Shown: positions 17,723-27,061, numbered from the stretch's first letter. The stretch: 64,000 nucleotides of DNA from Yoonia maritima (GCF_002933395.1 NZ_PKFN01000015.1:1-64000); one strand, 5' to 3'. Made by a program: numbers and translations. Notes: a model not told the origin generated them from the sequence alone.

Positions 17723-18294
17723 TGAGCACGCGATTGAAACGCCGATCAACGGGCTGGACGTCGAATGCCATTATTGGGCTTCTGCTTACATCAGCCATTG
17801 TTCGGATCGGAACTGCTGCTGGCCCTGCGATGGCTGATAATACAGTTGCATCTGTTGATGAACAGGCCCCCGTTGCGACAAATGCCGCTGATACGGGCAC
17901 CCTCTTGGCGGCGCTACAAGCACGCGAAATACGATTGGATGAACGTGATTCGCAAATAACGGAGCGTATGCAAGCGCTTCATGCTGCAGAAGCTGAGATT
18001 GAGGAAAAGCTGCAGGCTTTGGTCGTCGCAGAGGAAAGGTTGAGCGCGACTCTCGCGCTTGCTGATGGTGCGTCGGAAACGGACTTGATGCGGTTAACAA
18101 CAGTGTATGAAAACATGAAACCCAAAGAAGCGGCGGCGCTATTCAGTGAAATGGCACCGCAATTCGCAGCAGGTTTCCTAGGAATGATGCGACCTGATGT
18201 TGCGGCCTTGATTATGACTGAACTTGAACCTGAAATTGCTTATTCTTTCAGTGTTGTACTTGCGGGTCGGAATGCAAACGTACCAACCGATTAG
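17722..18294 (+). CDS. motE: MotE-like stator chaperone with MgtE-N/FliG-like domain
   Basis: A 190-residue exported protein. It has an N-terminal hydrophobic segment (NAIIGLLLTSAIVRIGTAAG), a coiled coil (about 65-120) and a C-terminal domain TTVYENMKPKEAAALFSEMAPQFAAGFLGMM, the MgtE-N/FliG-like repeat found in MotE. In Sinorhizobium, MotE acts as a periplasmic chaperone for the motor protein MotC. A TTG lies one codon upstream, but the ATG at 17722 overlaps the preceding stop. Its position next to motA supports a motor role. Confidence 0.75.
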   Translation: MSTRLKRRSTGWTSNAIIGLLLTSAIVRIGTAAGPAMADNTVASVDEQAPVATNAADTGTLLAALQAREIRLDERDSQITERMQALHAAEAEIEEKLQALVVAEERLSATLALADGASETDLMRLTTVYENMKPKEAAALFSEMAPQFAAGFLGMMRPDVAALIMTELEPEIAYSFSVVLAGRNANVPTD

Positions 18295-18375
18295 TGCTGA
18301 CTGATCGTTAATACCTCTGCTGTAAAACAGATTCGAAACCAATGACGGTTCATAATAGCAAAGGGACAAACCCAA

Positions 18376-19245
18376 ATGGTTGGCTTGATCGGTGTAGTCT
18401 TAGTTTTTGTAACGGTTTTTGGCGGCTATCTGCTTGCGGGTGGTAAAATGGCGATCATCTTAAAAACGCTCCCATTTGAGATGATCATGATTTGCGGCGC
18501 CGCAATCGGGGCTTTTACAATCAGCAATGATGGCGCAGCGATTAAGCATACGCTCAAAGACATTGGTAAAGTTTTTAAGGGGCCAAAATGGCGTTCTCAG
18601 GATTATAGCGATGTTTTATGCCTGTTGTTTGAGCTTATTCGGCTGGCTCGCGGCAACCCAATGGCCCTAGAAGGCCATATCGAAACCCCGGAAGAATCCC
18701 CGATTTTTGGTAAATACCCAAGGATTTTGGAAGATGGTGAATCTATCGCGCTTATTTGCGACACGCTGCGCTCGGCCTCGATGAATTATGACGACCCACA
18801 TCAGGTCGAGGAAGTTCTAGAAAAAAGAATTGAAGCGACCCTGCATCATAAAATGCATTCAACACATGCATTGCAAACGGTCGCCGATGGCTTACCAGCC
18901 TTGGGTATCGTTGCTGCCGTGCTTGGCGTGATCAAAACAATGGGTTCAATTGACCAGCCGCCAGAAGTGTTAGGAAAACTGATCGGGGGTGCATTGGTCG
19001 GCACATTCCTTGGGGTGTTTTTAGCCTACGGTTTAGTTGCGCCGTTTTCCACCAAGGTAAAGGCGGTCATTGAAGAGGATGCCCATTTTCATCAGCTGAT
19101 TAGAGAGGTGTTGGTCGCGAATTTACATGCGCACGCGCCAAATATTTGCATTGAGGTAGGGCGGCAAAATATGCCGGGGGGGCTGCGCCCCAGTTTTTCT
19201 GAGATGGAAGTCGCACTGAAGGCTGCCAAGCAGAGCGCAGCCTGA
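18376..19245 (+). CDS. motA: Flagellar motor stator protein MotA
   Basis: Proton-channel subunit of the stator, 289 residues with four membrane segments. The family features are the opening GLIGVVLVFVTVFGGYLLAGG, the cytoplasmic loop LLFELIRLARGNPMALEGHI with its charged residues, and ALGIVAAVLGVIKTMGSI followed by GALVGTFLGVFLAYGLVAP. AAAGGGA precedes the ATG. It is last but one before flhA; its partner motB is at 7.5 kb. The stop overlaps the next gene (TGATG). Confidence 0.95.
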   Translation: MVGLIGVVLVFVTVFGGYLLAGGKMAIILKTLPFEMIMICGAAIGAFTISNDGAAIKHTLKDIGKVFKGPKWRSQDYSDVLCLLFELIRLARGNPMALEGHIETPEESPIFGKYPRILEDGESIALICDTLRSASMNYDDPHQVEEVLEKRIEATLHHKMHSTHALQTVADGLPALGIVAAVLGVIKTMGSIDQPPEVLGKLIGGALVGTFLGVFLAYGLVAPFSTKVKAVIEEDAHFHQLIREVLVANLHAHAPNICIEVGRQNMPGGLRPSFSEMEVALKAAKQSAA

Positions 19246-21314
19246 TGCATAAATTATTCCTAATGATATGTTTGATTTTGCCATTACGTACGGCTGCCGA
19301 ACCAGTCAGCGTACAAACCGGCGAGCACCCAAACTTTACGCGTATGGTGTTTAGTATTGCCGAGGGTGTTGATTGGAAACTAGGAAGAATAGATGATGGA
19401 TACGCGCTATTGTTGCCGTCTAGCGACGGTTTCGATTTGCGACGTTTTTATGACCTTATTCCACGTGATCGCATTTCAGAGGTCAATCAGTTGGCAGAAG
19501 ATACCGTACGGATCGCCGTCGCGTGCGATTGCAGGGCAGAGGCATTTCTTTTCCAGCCACAAATTCTGGTTGTCGACATTATTGACGGCTTGCCGAAATT
19601 CGGATCGCCTTATGAAGAGCCATTTTTTGATGACTTCGAGGCAACTAATTTACCGGTTCCGAACGAATTACCTGAATGGAGTTTACCGCTCATCATTCAG
19701 GCGGAACAAGGAACCGTAAAGACGAAACCTATCGTGGCGCCAGTGTTCGATTCAGTCCCAACAGGTGGGCTTGATGCTGATCTATCTTTGTTAGAACAAA
19801 CCGTTGTTCATGGTCTGGCTGATGGGTTGACGCGTGGCGTTTTAGACAGAGGTCAGACCGTTTCCACCGGGACGATGCGAGAAGCAGTCAGCGCGACCGA
19901 CCTGTGGGCTAGCAACGAACATCTTCCCGGGTTGATCACGCATAACAACCTCGACGTGATGGCCGTTAGTGTCGACCAAAGAGCCGGGCAAACGCAATCA
20001 GGAGGCGCTTGTCCCGAAGAAGAGTATTTTAATGTTCACCTTTGGGCGGATGAGCGACCATTTAGCACCCAAATAGGCGAGGCGCGTTCCGGCGTTACTC
20101 AAGAATTTGATCAAACAGACGAGCATAACGTTCTACGGCTTGCGCAAATTTATGTTTATTTTGGATTTGGCGCGGAAGCGATTCAAGCTTTGGAAACCGA
20201 TGGTGTTCACTCCAAACAGCGCTCCTACCTCAGCCAGTTGGCTCATATCGTTGATGGCGATAGTCGCAGTCATGAACTAGGCACACAACAAGTTAGCTGC
20301 CATTCGGCTGTTGCGCTATGGGCATTGCTTTCGGTCAGTGACGGCCCGCTTGACGCAGAGGTTGATCGATCGGCAGTCCTTACTGCCTTTAAAGCCTTGC
20401 CGCCAGAGTTGCGATCTCACCTGAGTGCGGAACTCGTGACCCGGTTTCTGGATATCGGCGATCATGATGCTGCCATGCAGGTGCTGTCCAGCGCGCCGGT
20501 CGACCGGGATAAATCAGCTGAAGATTTGATAGCTGATATTTTACTATCGGGCGTTATTGGTGATCACGATGCTGCCGCGGAAACTATCCTAGAACTAGTC
20601 CAGCCAAACTCACGTATTACGCCTAACGCGATGACCGAGATTTTGAATGGCTCTAGCGAAAAGGATATTCCAGTTGCGCGTCAGGACTTTGTCTTGGCGG
20701 ATGCTGTGCGTTTCGAAGCGCGAGATTCGCCGGAAGCGGCAGAGTTAGCTCGGGCGCAGTTCGATGCTTACCTCGCCCAAAACCTCTTTGACGACGCATT
20801 GGCGCTGTTATCTAGTGAAACCGTCCATGTTGATCTACGTACGAATACCCGATCGTATGATGCTTTGGCGGCCCGCGCGGCTAGCGAGATGTCTGACGCT
20901 GACTTCGTTGAATTTGCATTCGACCAACCTCCGGACCATTTTTCGCCTGAAGTGCAACGCGAAATCGGTGTGAGACTAGCTGATTTAGGTTTTATTGATC
21001 GAGCTACATTATTTGGGTTTTCCGAGACCCGTATTGAAATGTCTCCGATAGAGTATCCTTTAACACCTGACGAGACCAATATGGGGTGGGGAGGATCGCA
21101 GAACGGGCAAGCGGAGGTTGATCTGAATGATGCTAAGCGCTCCACTCCGCTGGAGGGCGCCGTATCTCAAACCACTAATTCTGATGGAGTGTTTTCAGAT
21201 TATGCTATCCAATCCCCGCTGGCTGATAGCCGCGCATTATTGGGCCAATCGTCAGAGATACGGGAAGCGATAACGGCCTATTTAGAGGATTTAAAAAAGC
21301 CAGATCAGCCATAA
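19245..21314 (+). CDS. Exported AMIN-like and helical-repeat protein of the flagellar operon
   Basis: A 689-residue protein with a signal peptide (about 1-18, ending RTAAE). Residues 20-115 look like an AMIN-type beta domain: alternating hydrophobics in FTRMVFSIAEGVDWKLGRI and VRIAVACDCRAEAFLFQPQI. A low-complexity linker follows. The C-terminal two thirds are Ala/Leu-rich helical repeats like TPR (HNVLRLAQIYVYFGFGAEAI; LVTRFLDIGDHDAAMQVL; AQNLFDDALALL). Two cysteines (CDC) sit in the beta domain. It is translationally coupled to motA. No function is assigned. A periplasmic motor scaffold analogous to MotC is possible but is inference. Confidence 0.7.
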   Translation: MHKLFLMICLILPLRTAAEPVSVQTGEHPNFTRMVFSIAEGVDWKLGRIDDGYALLLPSSDGFDLRRFYDLIPRDRISEVNQLAEDTVRIAVACDCRAEAFLFQPQILVVDIIDGLPKFGSPYEEPFFDDFEATNLPVPNELPEWSLPLIIQAEQGTVKTKPIVAPVFDSVPTGGLDADLSLLEQTVVHGLADGLTRGVLDRGQTVSTGTMREAVSATDLWASNEHLPGLITHNNLDVMAVSVDQRAGQTQSGGACPEEEYFNVHLWADERPFSTQIGEARSGVTQEFDQTDEHNVLRLAQIYVYFGFGAEAIQALETDGVHSKQRSYLSQLAHIVDGDSRSHELGTQQVSCHSAVALWALLSVSDGPLDAEVDRSAVLTAFKALPPELRSHLSAELVTRFLDIGDHDAAMQVLSSAPVDRDKSAEDLIADILLSGVIGDHDAAAETILELVQPNSRITPNAMTEILNGSSEKDIPVARQDFVLADAVRFEARDSPEAAELARAQFDAYLAQNLFDDALALLSSETVHVDLRTNTRSYDALAARAASEMSDADFVEFAFDQPPDHFSPEVQREIGVRLADLGFIDRATLFGFSETRIEMSPIEYPLTPDETNMGWGGSQNGQAEVDLNDAKRSTPLEGAVSQTTNSDGVFSDYAIQSPLADSRALLGQSSEIREAITAYLEDLKKPDQP

Positions 21315-21324
21315 TTCCGTGTAT

Positions 21325-21492
21325 ATGGTTACGATTTATAAACCAGTTTTAGACAATGATCATCTAATTGATGGATCGGTGCCTAAGATGAATATGCAAT
21401 CAAATCCCCCTGAACGGCTCATGGTCAAAAATCTCATAGGAAGCATTCGTTGTGTAACTGGTGCACACGATCTTTGGTCGGTAAGCAGATGA
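21325..21492 (+). CDS. Candidate 55-residue small protein coupled to flhA
   Basis: An open frame of 55 codons starts ATG GTT ACG ATT ten bases after the preceding stop. It ends in TGA overlapping the flhA ATG as ATGA. The product begins MVTIYKPVLDNDHLIDGSVP and ends GAHDLWSVSR; no signal peptide or membrane segment is evident. Internal ATGs at 21388 and 21394 are alternative starts. No strong Shine-Dalgarno sequence precedes 21325. Every nearby junction in this operon is an overlap or a short gap, so a coding filler is plausible. A leader peptide for flhA or a chance frame are the alternatives. Confidence 0.45.
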   Translation: MVTIYKPVLDNDHLIDGSVPKMNMQSNPPERLMVKNLIGSIRCVTGAHDLWSVSR

Positions 21493-23579
21493 GTTCTTTT
21501 CGGCTAAATGAAATCTTTCAACCGACAATTTTGTTGGCGCTGGCTTTGATGGCTGTGATTGTAATGATGATTTTACCAGTGCCGGCTTGGGTGCTCGATA
21601 TTGGCTTAGCCGCTTCATTTGCGCTCGCGATTTTGATGTTTACGGTGACGCTCTTCATTGAACGACCTCTTGATTTTTCGGCTTTTCCAACAGTGTTGTT
21701 GGCATCCTTAATGCTGCGGTTGTCGCTGAACGTTTCCTCGACCAAATTAATTATAGGACAAGGACATACGGGCACCGACGCTGCGGGCGGTGTAATCGAA
21801 GGGTTCGCAACGTTCGTGATGGGCGGTAACGTACTACTAGGATTGGTCGTTTTCTGTGTGCTGTTAATTGTTAACTTTGTGGTCATTAACAAAGGTGCCA
21901 CGCGTATGGCCGAAGTAGGCGCGCGTTTTGCATTAGATGCTATGCCCGGCAAGCAATTGGCAATCGATAGCGATATGTCGGCAGGTGTGATCGATCATCA
22001 GGAAGCCAAGACACGGCGCGAACGCGAACAAGCCGAAACAACGTTTTTTGGCTCGCTCGACGGTGCATCCAAATTTGTCAAAGGTGATGCCGTTGCGGGG
22101 TTACTGATCACGGGCCTTAATCTCGTGATGGGCTTGATCATCGGTATTGCGGTGAACGATATGCCAGTATCTCAGGCATTTGAAACATATGCGATTTTGA
22201 CGGTTGGTGACGGGCTAGTTTCGCAAATCCCGGCGGTTGTGATTTCAATCGCTTCGGCGCTGCTTCTCGCGAGGGGGGGCGCGACTGGCCCGACCGATTT
22301 GGCGTTGGCGTCGCAATTAGGGCGTCATCCCTCAGCTTTGGTTACGGTTGCAATTCTAATGGCACTTTTTGCATTGGTACCGGGCATGCCGTTTATCCCG
22401 TTTATGTTGGGTGCCGCGACGCTTGGCTTTTGCGCACTTTCGATAAAATATAAGAAACAAGATCCAGAGCCAAGCGCGAACGATTTATCTGAGCTCACTG
22501 AAAATAAATCACTGCAAAAATCGATGGGTGACGTTCTTGATTTGGACGACATTCACGTAGAGTTCGCGCCGGATCTTGTCGATATGGTGCTGGATCCTGG
22601 TACGGGGCTCGATGCGCGGATCGCTAACATGCGTAGTCATGTTGCTACAGGATTCGGTGTTCTACTTCCCGAAATTCGATTAACTGACAATGCGTCTCTG
22701 ACGCCTGGAACTTACGTCATTCATGTTCAAGGCGTCGAGCAGGTGCGCGACAACTTAAAGCCAGATCAAATATTGGCGCTCATTAGCGAAGCGGATGTAA
22801 CCGAAATACAGGGTGATGTCGTGGCGGAGCCTGTATATGGGGCGCCGGCAAAATGGATTACTGCGCAGAAACAGGAAGACGCGGCGCTGGCAGGGCTTAC
22901 CACGGTTCAGCCAGCAGAGGTTCTCGCTACTCATCTGTTAGAGGTCGTCAAACGTAACTTCTCACGTTTATTAACCTTTAAGGCTTTGCGGCGTAGGTTG
23001 GACGAAATGGCAAACCTTAGTGATGCGGCGCGTGCGGATGCAAACAGAAAAATGTTGGAAGAGTTGATACCCGACAAGGTTCCGTTCGACTTACTTCTTT
23101 CAGTGTTGCGTTTGCTATTGGACGAACGTGTCTCGATCAGGAACCTACCGTTAATAATCGAGGCGGTCGCTGAGGGGCGGCAAATGCACCCGTCAGTCGA
23201 CGGAATTACGGAACACGTGAGGCAGCGGTTGGGCTTTCAATTGGTTGCCGAAATGCGTCGATCTGATGGAACGATACCTCTCGTTCAGTTGGCGCCAGAA
23301 TGGGAAGATACGTTTACAACATATGAAATTCGGTCAGACCGCGGGTCAGGTGATGTTGCTTTGCCTCCCGAAAACTTTAACCGACTCGCCGATGGTATAG
23401 CTGAAAAGTTGGCTCAGGCAGCATCTACCGGTGCACATGCTGCAGTGGTGACTTCGATGCGAAGGCGACGGTTTTTACGAACGGTGATGGCTGCCAAGGG
23501 GATCATGAACCCTGTTCTGTCGTTCGAAGAAATTGGCGTTGATGCGCGACCAGCGTTGGTGGGGCTCGTCGCAATATGA
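21489..23579 (+). CDS. flhA: Flagellar export gate protein FlhA
   Basis: Largest export-gate membrane protein, 696 residues from the ATG at 21489 (MSSFRLNEIFQP). The frame opens at a TTG at 21450 but the family N-terminus favours 21489. The N-terminal half has about eight membrane segments and the conserved stretch MAEVGARFALDAMPGKQLAIDSD with the FHIPEP-family cytoplasmic loop. The C-terminal cytoplasmic domain carries the VTEIQGDVVAEPVYGAPAKW and LLDERVSIRNLPLIIEAV blocks. It overlaps fliR by four bases. Confidence 0.95.
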   Translation: MSSFRLNEIFQPTILLALALMAVIVMMILPVPAWVLDIGLAASFALAILMFTVTLFIERPLDFSAFPTVLLASLMLRLSLNVSSTKLIIGQGHTGTDAAGGVIEGFATFVMGGNVLLGLVVFCVLLIVNFVVINKGATRMAEVGARFALDAMPGKQLAIDSDMSAGVIDHQEAKTRREREQAETTFFGSLDGASKFVKGDAVAGLLITGLNLVMGLIIGIAVNDMPVSQAFETYAILTVGDGLVSQIPAVVISIASALLLARGGATGPTDLALASQLGRHPSALVTVAILMALFALVPGMPFIPFMLGAATLGFCALSIKYKKQDPEPSANDLSELTENKSLQKSMGDVLDLDDIHVEFAPDLVDMVLDPGTGLDARIANMRSHVATGFGVLLPEIRLTDNASLTPGTYVIHVQGVEQVRDNLKPDQILALISEADVTEIQGDVVAEPVYGAPAKWITAQKQEDAALAGLTTVQPAEVLATHLLEVVKRNFSRLLTFKALRRRLDEMANLSDAARADANRKMLEELIPDKVPFDLLLSVLRLLLDERVSIRNLPLIIEAVAEGRQMHPSVDGITEHVRQRLGFQLVAEMRRSDGTIPLVQLAPEWEDTFTTYEIRSDRGSGDVALPPENFNRLADGIAEKLAQAASTGAHAAVVTSMRRRRFLRTVMAAKGIMNPVLSFEEIGVDARPALVGLVAI

Positions 23580-24358
23580 TTGCGGAACTATCGCAAATGG
23601 TAACGCTTTGGCAGAATAGTATTTGGACTGCATTTGTCGTATTTGTGCGGATCAGCGCGATGATGGCGGTCATGCCAGCTTTTGGTGACCAACCAGTTCC
23701 TGTTCGGGTGCGGGTGGCTCTGTCCTTCGGGTTTACTTGCATTGTTGCACCTTCTGTTTTTTTGTCGGTACCCCCAATAACGAATGGGGTGATAACAGCG
23801 CTTGCTACGGCGGCGCCAGAGGTACTAAGTGGCCTGTTTTTCGGACTATTTTTGCGATTTTTTATTATGGCTCTTCAAATTTCTGGGGCTATCGCGGCCC
23901 AGTCGACATCGCTATCTCAGATTTTTGGTGGATCCGCGGGGGCCGATGCACAGCCTGCGATTGGTCATCTTTTGGTCGTAAGTGGTACGGCTCTCGCCGT
24001 GATTTCTGGCCTGCATGTCCAGTTGGCCGGCTACATGATTCAGACCTATGAATTAGTTCCGATTGGGACAATGTTGCGCGCGGATACGGTCGTAAATCTA
24101 GGTTTGGACGAGGTTCGCCGCATTTTTGAGCTCGGGTTTTCGTTGGCAGCGCCATTCCTGTTGGCTTCACTCGTATATAACGTCGTGCTTGGTGTTATTA
24201 ACCGCGCAATGCCGCAGTTGATGGTATCATTTGTGGGTGCGCCTGCGATCACAGCGGGCGGATTACTGCTTTTGCTGTTATCTGCGCCGATTATGTTGGC
24301 GCTTTGGCATGACGCGTTCAGTGAATTTATGGCATTCCCATTTAGGTCGCCGCCATGA
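23576..24358 (+). CDS. fliR: Flagellar export gate protein FliR
   Basis: Export-gate protein of 260 residues with about six membrane segments. Recognisable are the opening FVRISAMMAVMPAFGDQPVP with VRVRVALSFGFT, the central LQISGAIAAQSTSLSQIFGG and the C-terminal VNRAMPQL-like segment INRAMPQLMVSFVGAPA. It overlaps flhA and flhB by ATGA junctions on both sides, which suggests translational coupling of the three gate genes. Confidence 0.93.
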   Translation: MIAELSQMVTLWQNSIWTAFVVFVRISAMMAVMPAFGDQPVPVRVRVALSFGFTCIVAPSVFLSVPPITNGVITALATAAPEVLSGLFFGLFLRFFIMALQISGAIAAQSTSLSQIFGGSAGADAQPAIGHLLVVSGTALAVISGLHVQLAGYMIQTYELVPIGTMLRADTVVNLGLDEVRRIFELGFSLAAPFLLASLVYNVVLGVINRAMPQLMVSFVGAPAITAGGLLLLLLSAPIMLALWHDAFSEFMAFPFRSPP

Positions 24359-25428
24359 GTCAAGACGCAAGCTCAAAGCAGTTTGAGGCCAGTCAAAAGA
24401 AGCTTGATGATGCCCGCGAAAAAGGAGAGTTTGCACGATCTGCGGATCTAACGACTGCTGCCGTATATGCGGGCTTTTTGCTCACTGGGATTACGCTTGG
24501 CCCCCAAGCGCTTATGGACTTAGGCTCAACATTAAGTGCGATGATGTCGCAATCTGATAAGCTAAGTTCACTGCTCTTTGGTGGTTCCGCACAGCCAATT
24601 TTGGGCGGGGTTATACGCGCGTCTGTGTTCAATATCGGGGTATGGTTTGTTATCCCAGCGTTATGTGCCGTGCTGTCTCTTCTTGCTCAGCGTGCATTTG
24701 TCATAGCACCCAACAAAATTGCACCAAAACTTAGCCGGATATCTCTGATTTCTGGTGTGTCGAACAAATTCGGTCGTCAGGCACTTTTTGAGTTCGTCAA
24801 GAGTTTCTCTAAGTTGCTGATATACGCGATGATCTTAGGGGTATTTCTGCGGTCACAAACGGATCAGATATTAGGAAGCATGTACTTACCGCCGGCGCTT
24901 ATCGTTGTAGTACTTGGAACAATGCTAGTGAAACTCTTGGCCATTGTTGCAACCGTTGCAATCGCGATGGGCGGTGTGGACTATTTATGGCAACGCGCTG
25001 AACACCTACGGAAAAACCGGATGAGCCGGCAGGACATGATTGACGAGACGAAGCAGTCTGAGGGCGATCAAATGATGAAACAGCAACGCCGCATGAAGGG
25101 GCAGGCGATTGCTATGAACAAGATGCTTGCGGATGTGCCGACTGCTGACGTCATTATCGTGAACCCGACCCATTACGCCGTGGCACTAAAATGGGACCGC
25201 ACATCTGTGGGAGCCCCCGTTTGTGTGGCTAAGGGAGTAGATAAAAGTGCGGCCAAGATCCGCGAAATTGCTTTTGAACATGGGGTGCCTGTGCACTCTG
25301 ATCCGCCGACGGCACGCGCACTCCATGCTAGCGTTGAGATTGGGGATACGGTTGCATCCGAGCATTATCGGGCTGTCGCCGCTGCGATTAGGTTCGCTGA
25401 TACCATGCGTAAAAAGGCACGAAACTGA
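24355..25428 (+). CDS. flhB: Flagellar export switch protein FlhB
   Basis: Substrate-specificity switch of the export gate, 357 residues. Four membrane segments are followed by the cytoplasmic domain with the autocleavage motif N270-P271-T272-H273 inside IIVNPTHYAVALKW. The N-terminal KKLDDAREKGEFARSADL is the usual FlhB opening. The stop overlaps the next small gene (TGATG). Confidence 0.96.
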   Translation: MSQDASSKQFEASQKKLDDAREKGEFARSADLTTAAVYAGFLLTGITLGPQALMDLGSTLSAMMSQSDKLSSLLFGGSAQPILGGVIRASVFNIGVWFVIPALCAVLSLLAQRAFVIAPNKIAPKLSRISLISGVSNKFGRQALFEFVKSFSKLLIYAMILGVFLRSQTDQILGSMYLPPALIVVVLGTMLVKLLAIVATVAIAMGGVDYLWQRAEHLRKNRMSRQDMIDETKQSEGDQMMKQQRRMKGQAIAMNKMLADVPTADVIIVNPTHYAVALKWDRTSVGAPVCVAKGVDKSAAKIREIAFEHGVPVHSDPPTARALHASVEIGDTVASEHYRAVAAAIRFADTMRKKARN

Positions 25429-25823
25429 TGGCTGATGTTCCACAGGCACAAAGATTGTCCCAGTTGACGGGGTTGATACTACGCTCAGCGCAGTCAGAGA
25501 TGGCAGAACTGTCTCGGCGAGAGGCTGACCTGCGCCGAAATCTTGCGCAGTTGGTGCAGCCAAAGCATGCTCGGGGCGGGCCCCAGTCATCAATCATGGA
25601 CGCAGCGATATTGGCAGGTGCAGACGTACGTTGGCTACATTGGGTCGATCAACGGCGATCAACGATCAATACCGAACTCGCGCAGGTTTTGGCGCAGCAA
25701 GAAGCCTGTCGCGCCAAACTAAAAATTGCGTTTGGACGTGATCAGGCCGTTCATGAGATAGTAAAGCGGATGCAAGCGGACAGCCGAATTTTGCAGCGAC
25801 GCAGGGCATATTATGTGTCCTGA
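25428..25823 (+). CDS. Small helical protein after flhB, possibly FliJ-like
   Basis: A 131-residue, highly charged, mostly helical protein without membrane segment. Two long helices (about 5-45 and 68-125; LTGLILRSAQSEMAELSRREADL, VDQRRSTINTELAQVLAQQEA) suggest an antiparallel coiled coil as in FliJ-type export chaperones. No conserved motif identifies it. It is coupled to flhB by a one-base overlap and its end overlaps the convergent FliL-like gene by 13 bases. FliJ identity is a guess from size, shape and context. Confidence 0.55.
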   Translation: MADVPQAQRLSQLTGLILRSAQSEMAELSRREADLRRNLAQLVQPKHARGGPQSSIMDAAILAGADVRWLHWVDQRRSTINTELAQVLAQQEACRAKLKIAFGRDQAVHEIVKRMQADSRILQRRRAYYVS

Positions 25824-26308
25824 CGTACTATGTCTGTGATCAGAACATCTGTCACGTTTTGTCCCGCAACACGTTGCGCCGCATTGAGTAGCGCGCTCCG
25901 CAGCGCGTGCATATTCGTTCCTGAGGTAAAATTACCAGAAAAACCGCCAATGTTGGCATGATCAAACATAACCTGCAAAAATGCATCGCGTAATTTAGGC
26001 TCTGTTGTGTGGACCGCCGATGTATTGTTCCTCGTTACCTCAAGGCTAATCGCCATCACGACGAGCGCCGAAACTGCACCGTCTTCTACAACAGGGATGA
26101 CGAACTGGTTGTTCAACTTCGCGTACTCGCGTTCCAGGGTTATTTCCGCGACGACAGCATCCGAATGATCCTCTGCAACTACTTCACCACAAGGGTTACC
26201 ATCAGTTAAAAGTTCCTCTTGGTGTGCGGGCATCAGCATTATCCCTGCGCCAACGCCCCCCCCCGTACCGATGAGCAAAAGCAACAACGGCAATAATATC
26301 TTTTTCAT
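25811..26308 (-). CDS. Second FliL-like basal-body protein
   Basis: A 165-residue protein with a membrane anchor (ILLPLLLLLIGTGGGVGAGIM, about 4-24). A periplasmic domain follows, with beta pattern (FVIPVVEDGAVSALVVMAISLEV) and a C-terminus AAQRVAGQNVTDVLITDIV resembling the FliL end (VTDVLIT...). It is last in the minus-strand flgB...flgH operon, 21 bases after flgH. It differs clearly from the fliL at 16.9 kb. Two FliL-like proteins in one cluster suggest separate roles at the stator. Confidence 0.7.
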   Translation of the reverse strand: MKKILLPLLLLLIGTGGGVGAGIMLMPAHQEELLTDGNPCGEVVAEDHSDAVVAEITLEREYAKLNNQFVIPVVEDGAVSALVVMAISLEVTRNNTSAVHTTEPKLRDAFLQVMFDHANIGGFSGNFTSGTNMHALRSALLNAAQRVAGQNVTDVLITDIVRQDT

Positions 26309-26329
26309 GTTATGTCCTTTGGTTTCTGA

Positions 26330-27052
26330 TCAAAACGGCAGCGTGCTTTCAAGCACCTGATGCCCGTAACGTGGTTGCTGCATATCAGTGATCTGACCGC
26401 GTCCGCCGTATGAAATCCGCGCTGACGCGATTTTGTCGTAGGTGATCTCATTTTGCCGGGTGATGTCCTCGGGGCGCACGTATCCCGTGACAATCAGTTC
26501 ACGCAATTCGTAGTTAACACGCACCTCTTGCTGTCCTGTAATCGCAAGGACACCATTGGGCAGGACGTCCGTAATGGTTACAGCCACCCTGAGCGTTAGT
26601 TTCTCATTGCGCCGCACAGATCCATCGCCGGAGGAGCTGCTATCGGAATTTAGATCAACAAGCGCGGCCGAAGAAGCCCCTTCAGGCAGGCGCGGATCGA
26701 TACGTTGAGGGATGCCCATGAGTTGCGGCATCGCTGCTTGCTGGGATGCAGATCGCGACCGGGCAGTAGAATTCGAAATTTCGGCGCTGTCGTCGATTTC
26801 GATAACGACTGTCATGATGTCTCCGCGCTGCATGGCGCGTCGGTCTCCCAATAGTGACCCACGTTCTCCAGTCCAAAGCGATGCTTGCGACGTCGGGCCT
26901 AGCATTGTGGTTATCACAGCGTCTGGAAGGCTCGGATTGAACATTGCTTCACGCTCTACGGTGCGTTCTTGCGGGGTAAATTTTGGAGGGCGGCCAATGG
27001 GGGTTGTAGTGCAACCAGAAAGCGTGGCGATAATCAAAAGCATTTTACGCAT
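26330..27052 (-). CDS. flgH: Flagellar L-ring lipoprotein FlgH
   Basis: Outer-membrane ring subunit. The 240-residue precursor has a lipoprotein signal ending in LSGC, with Cys14 as the lipidation site. The FlgH core includes GSLLGDRRAMQRGDIMTVVI, NEKLTLRVAVTITDVLPNG and VRPEDITRQNEITYDKIASA. It lies between flgA and the second FliL-like gene in the rod and ring operon. Confidence 0.95.
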   Translation of the reverse strand: MRKMLLIIATLSGCTTTPIGRPPKFTPQERTVEREAMFNPSLPDAVITTMLGPTSQASLWTGERGSLLGDRRAMQRGDIMTVVIEIDDSAEISNSTARSRSASQQAAMPQLMGIPQRIDPRLPEGASSAALVDLNSDSSSSGDGSVRRNEKLTLRVAVTITDVLPNGVLAITGQQEVRVNYELRELIVTGYVRPEDITRQNEITYDKIASARISYGGRGQITDMQQPRYGHQVLESTLPF

Positions 27053-27061
27053 TATTTGTCC

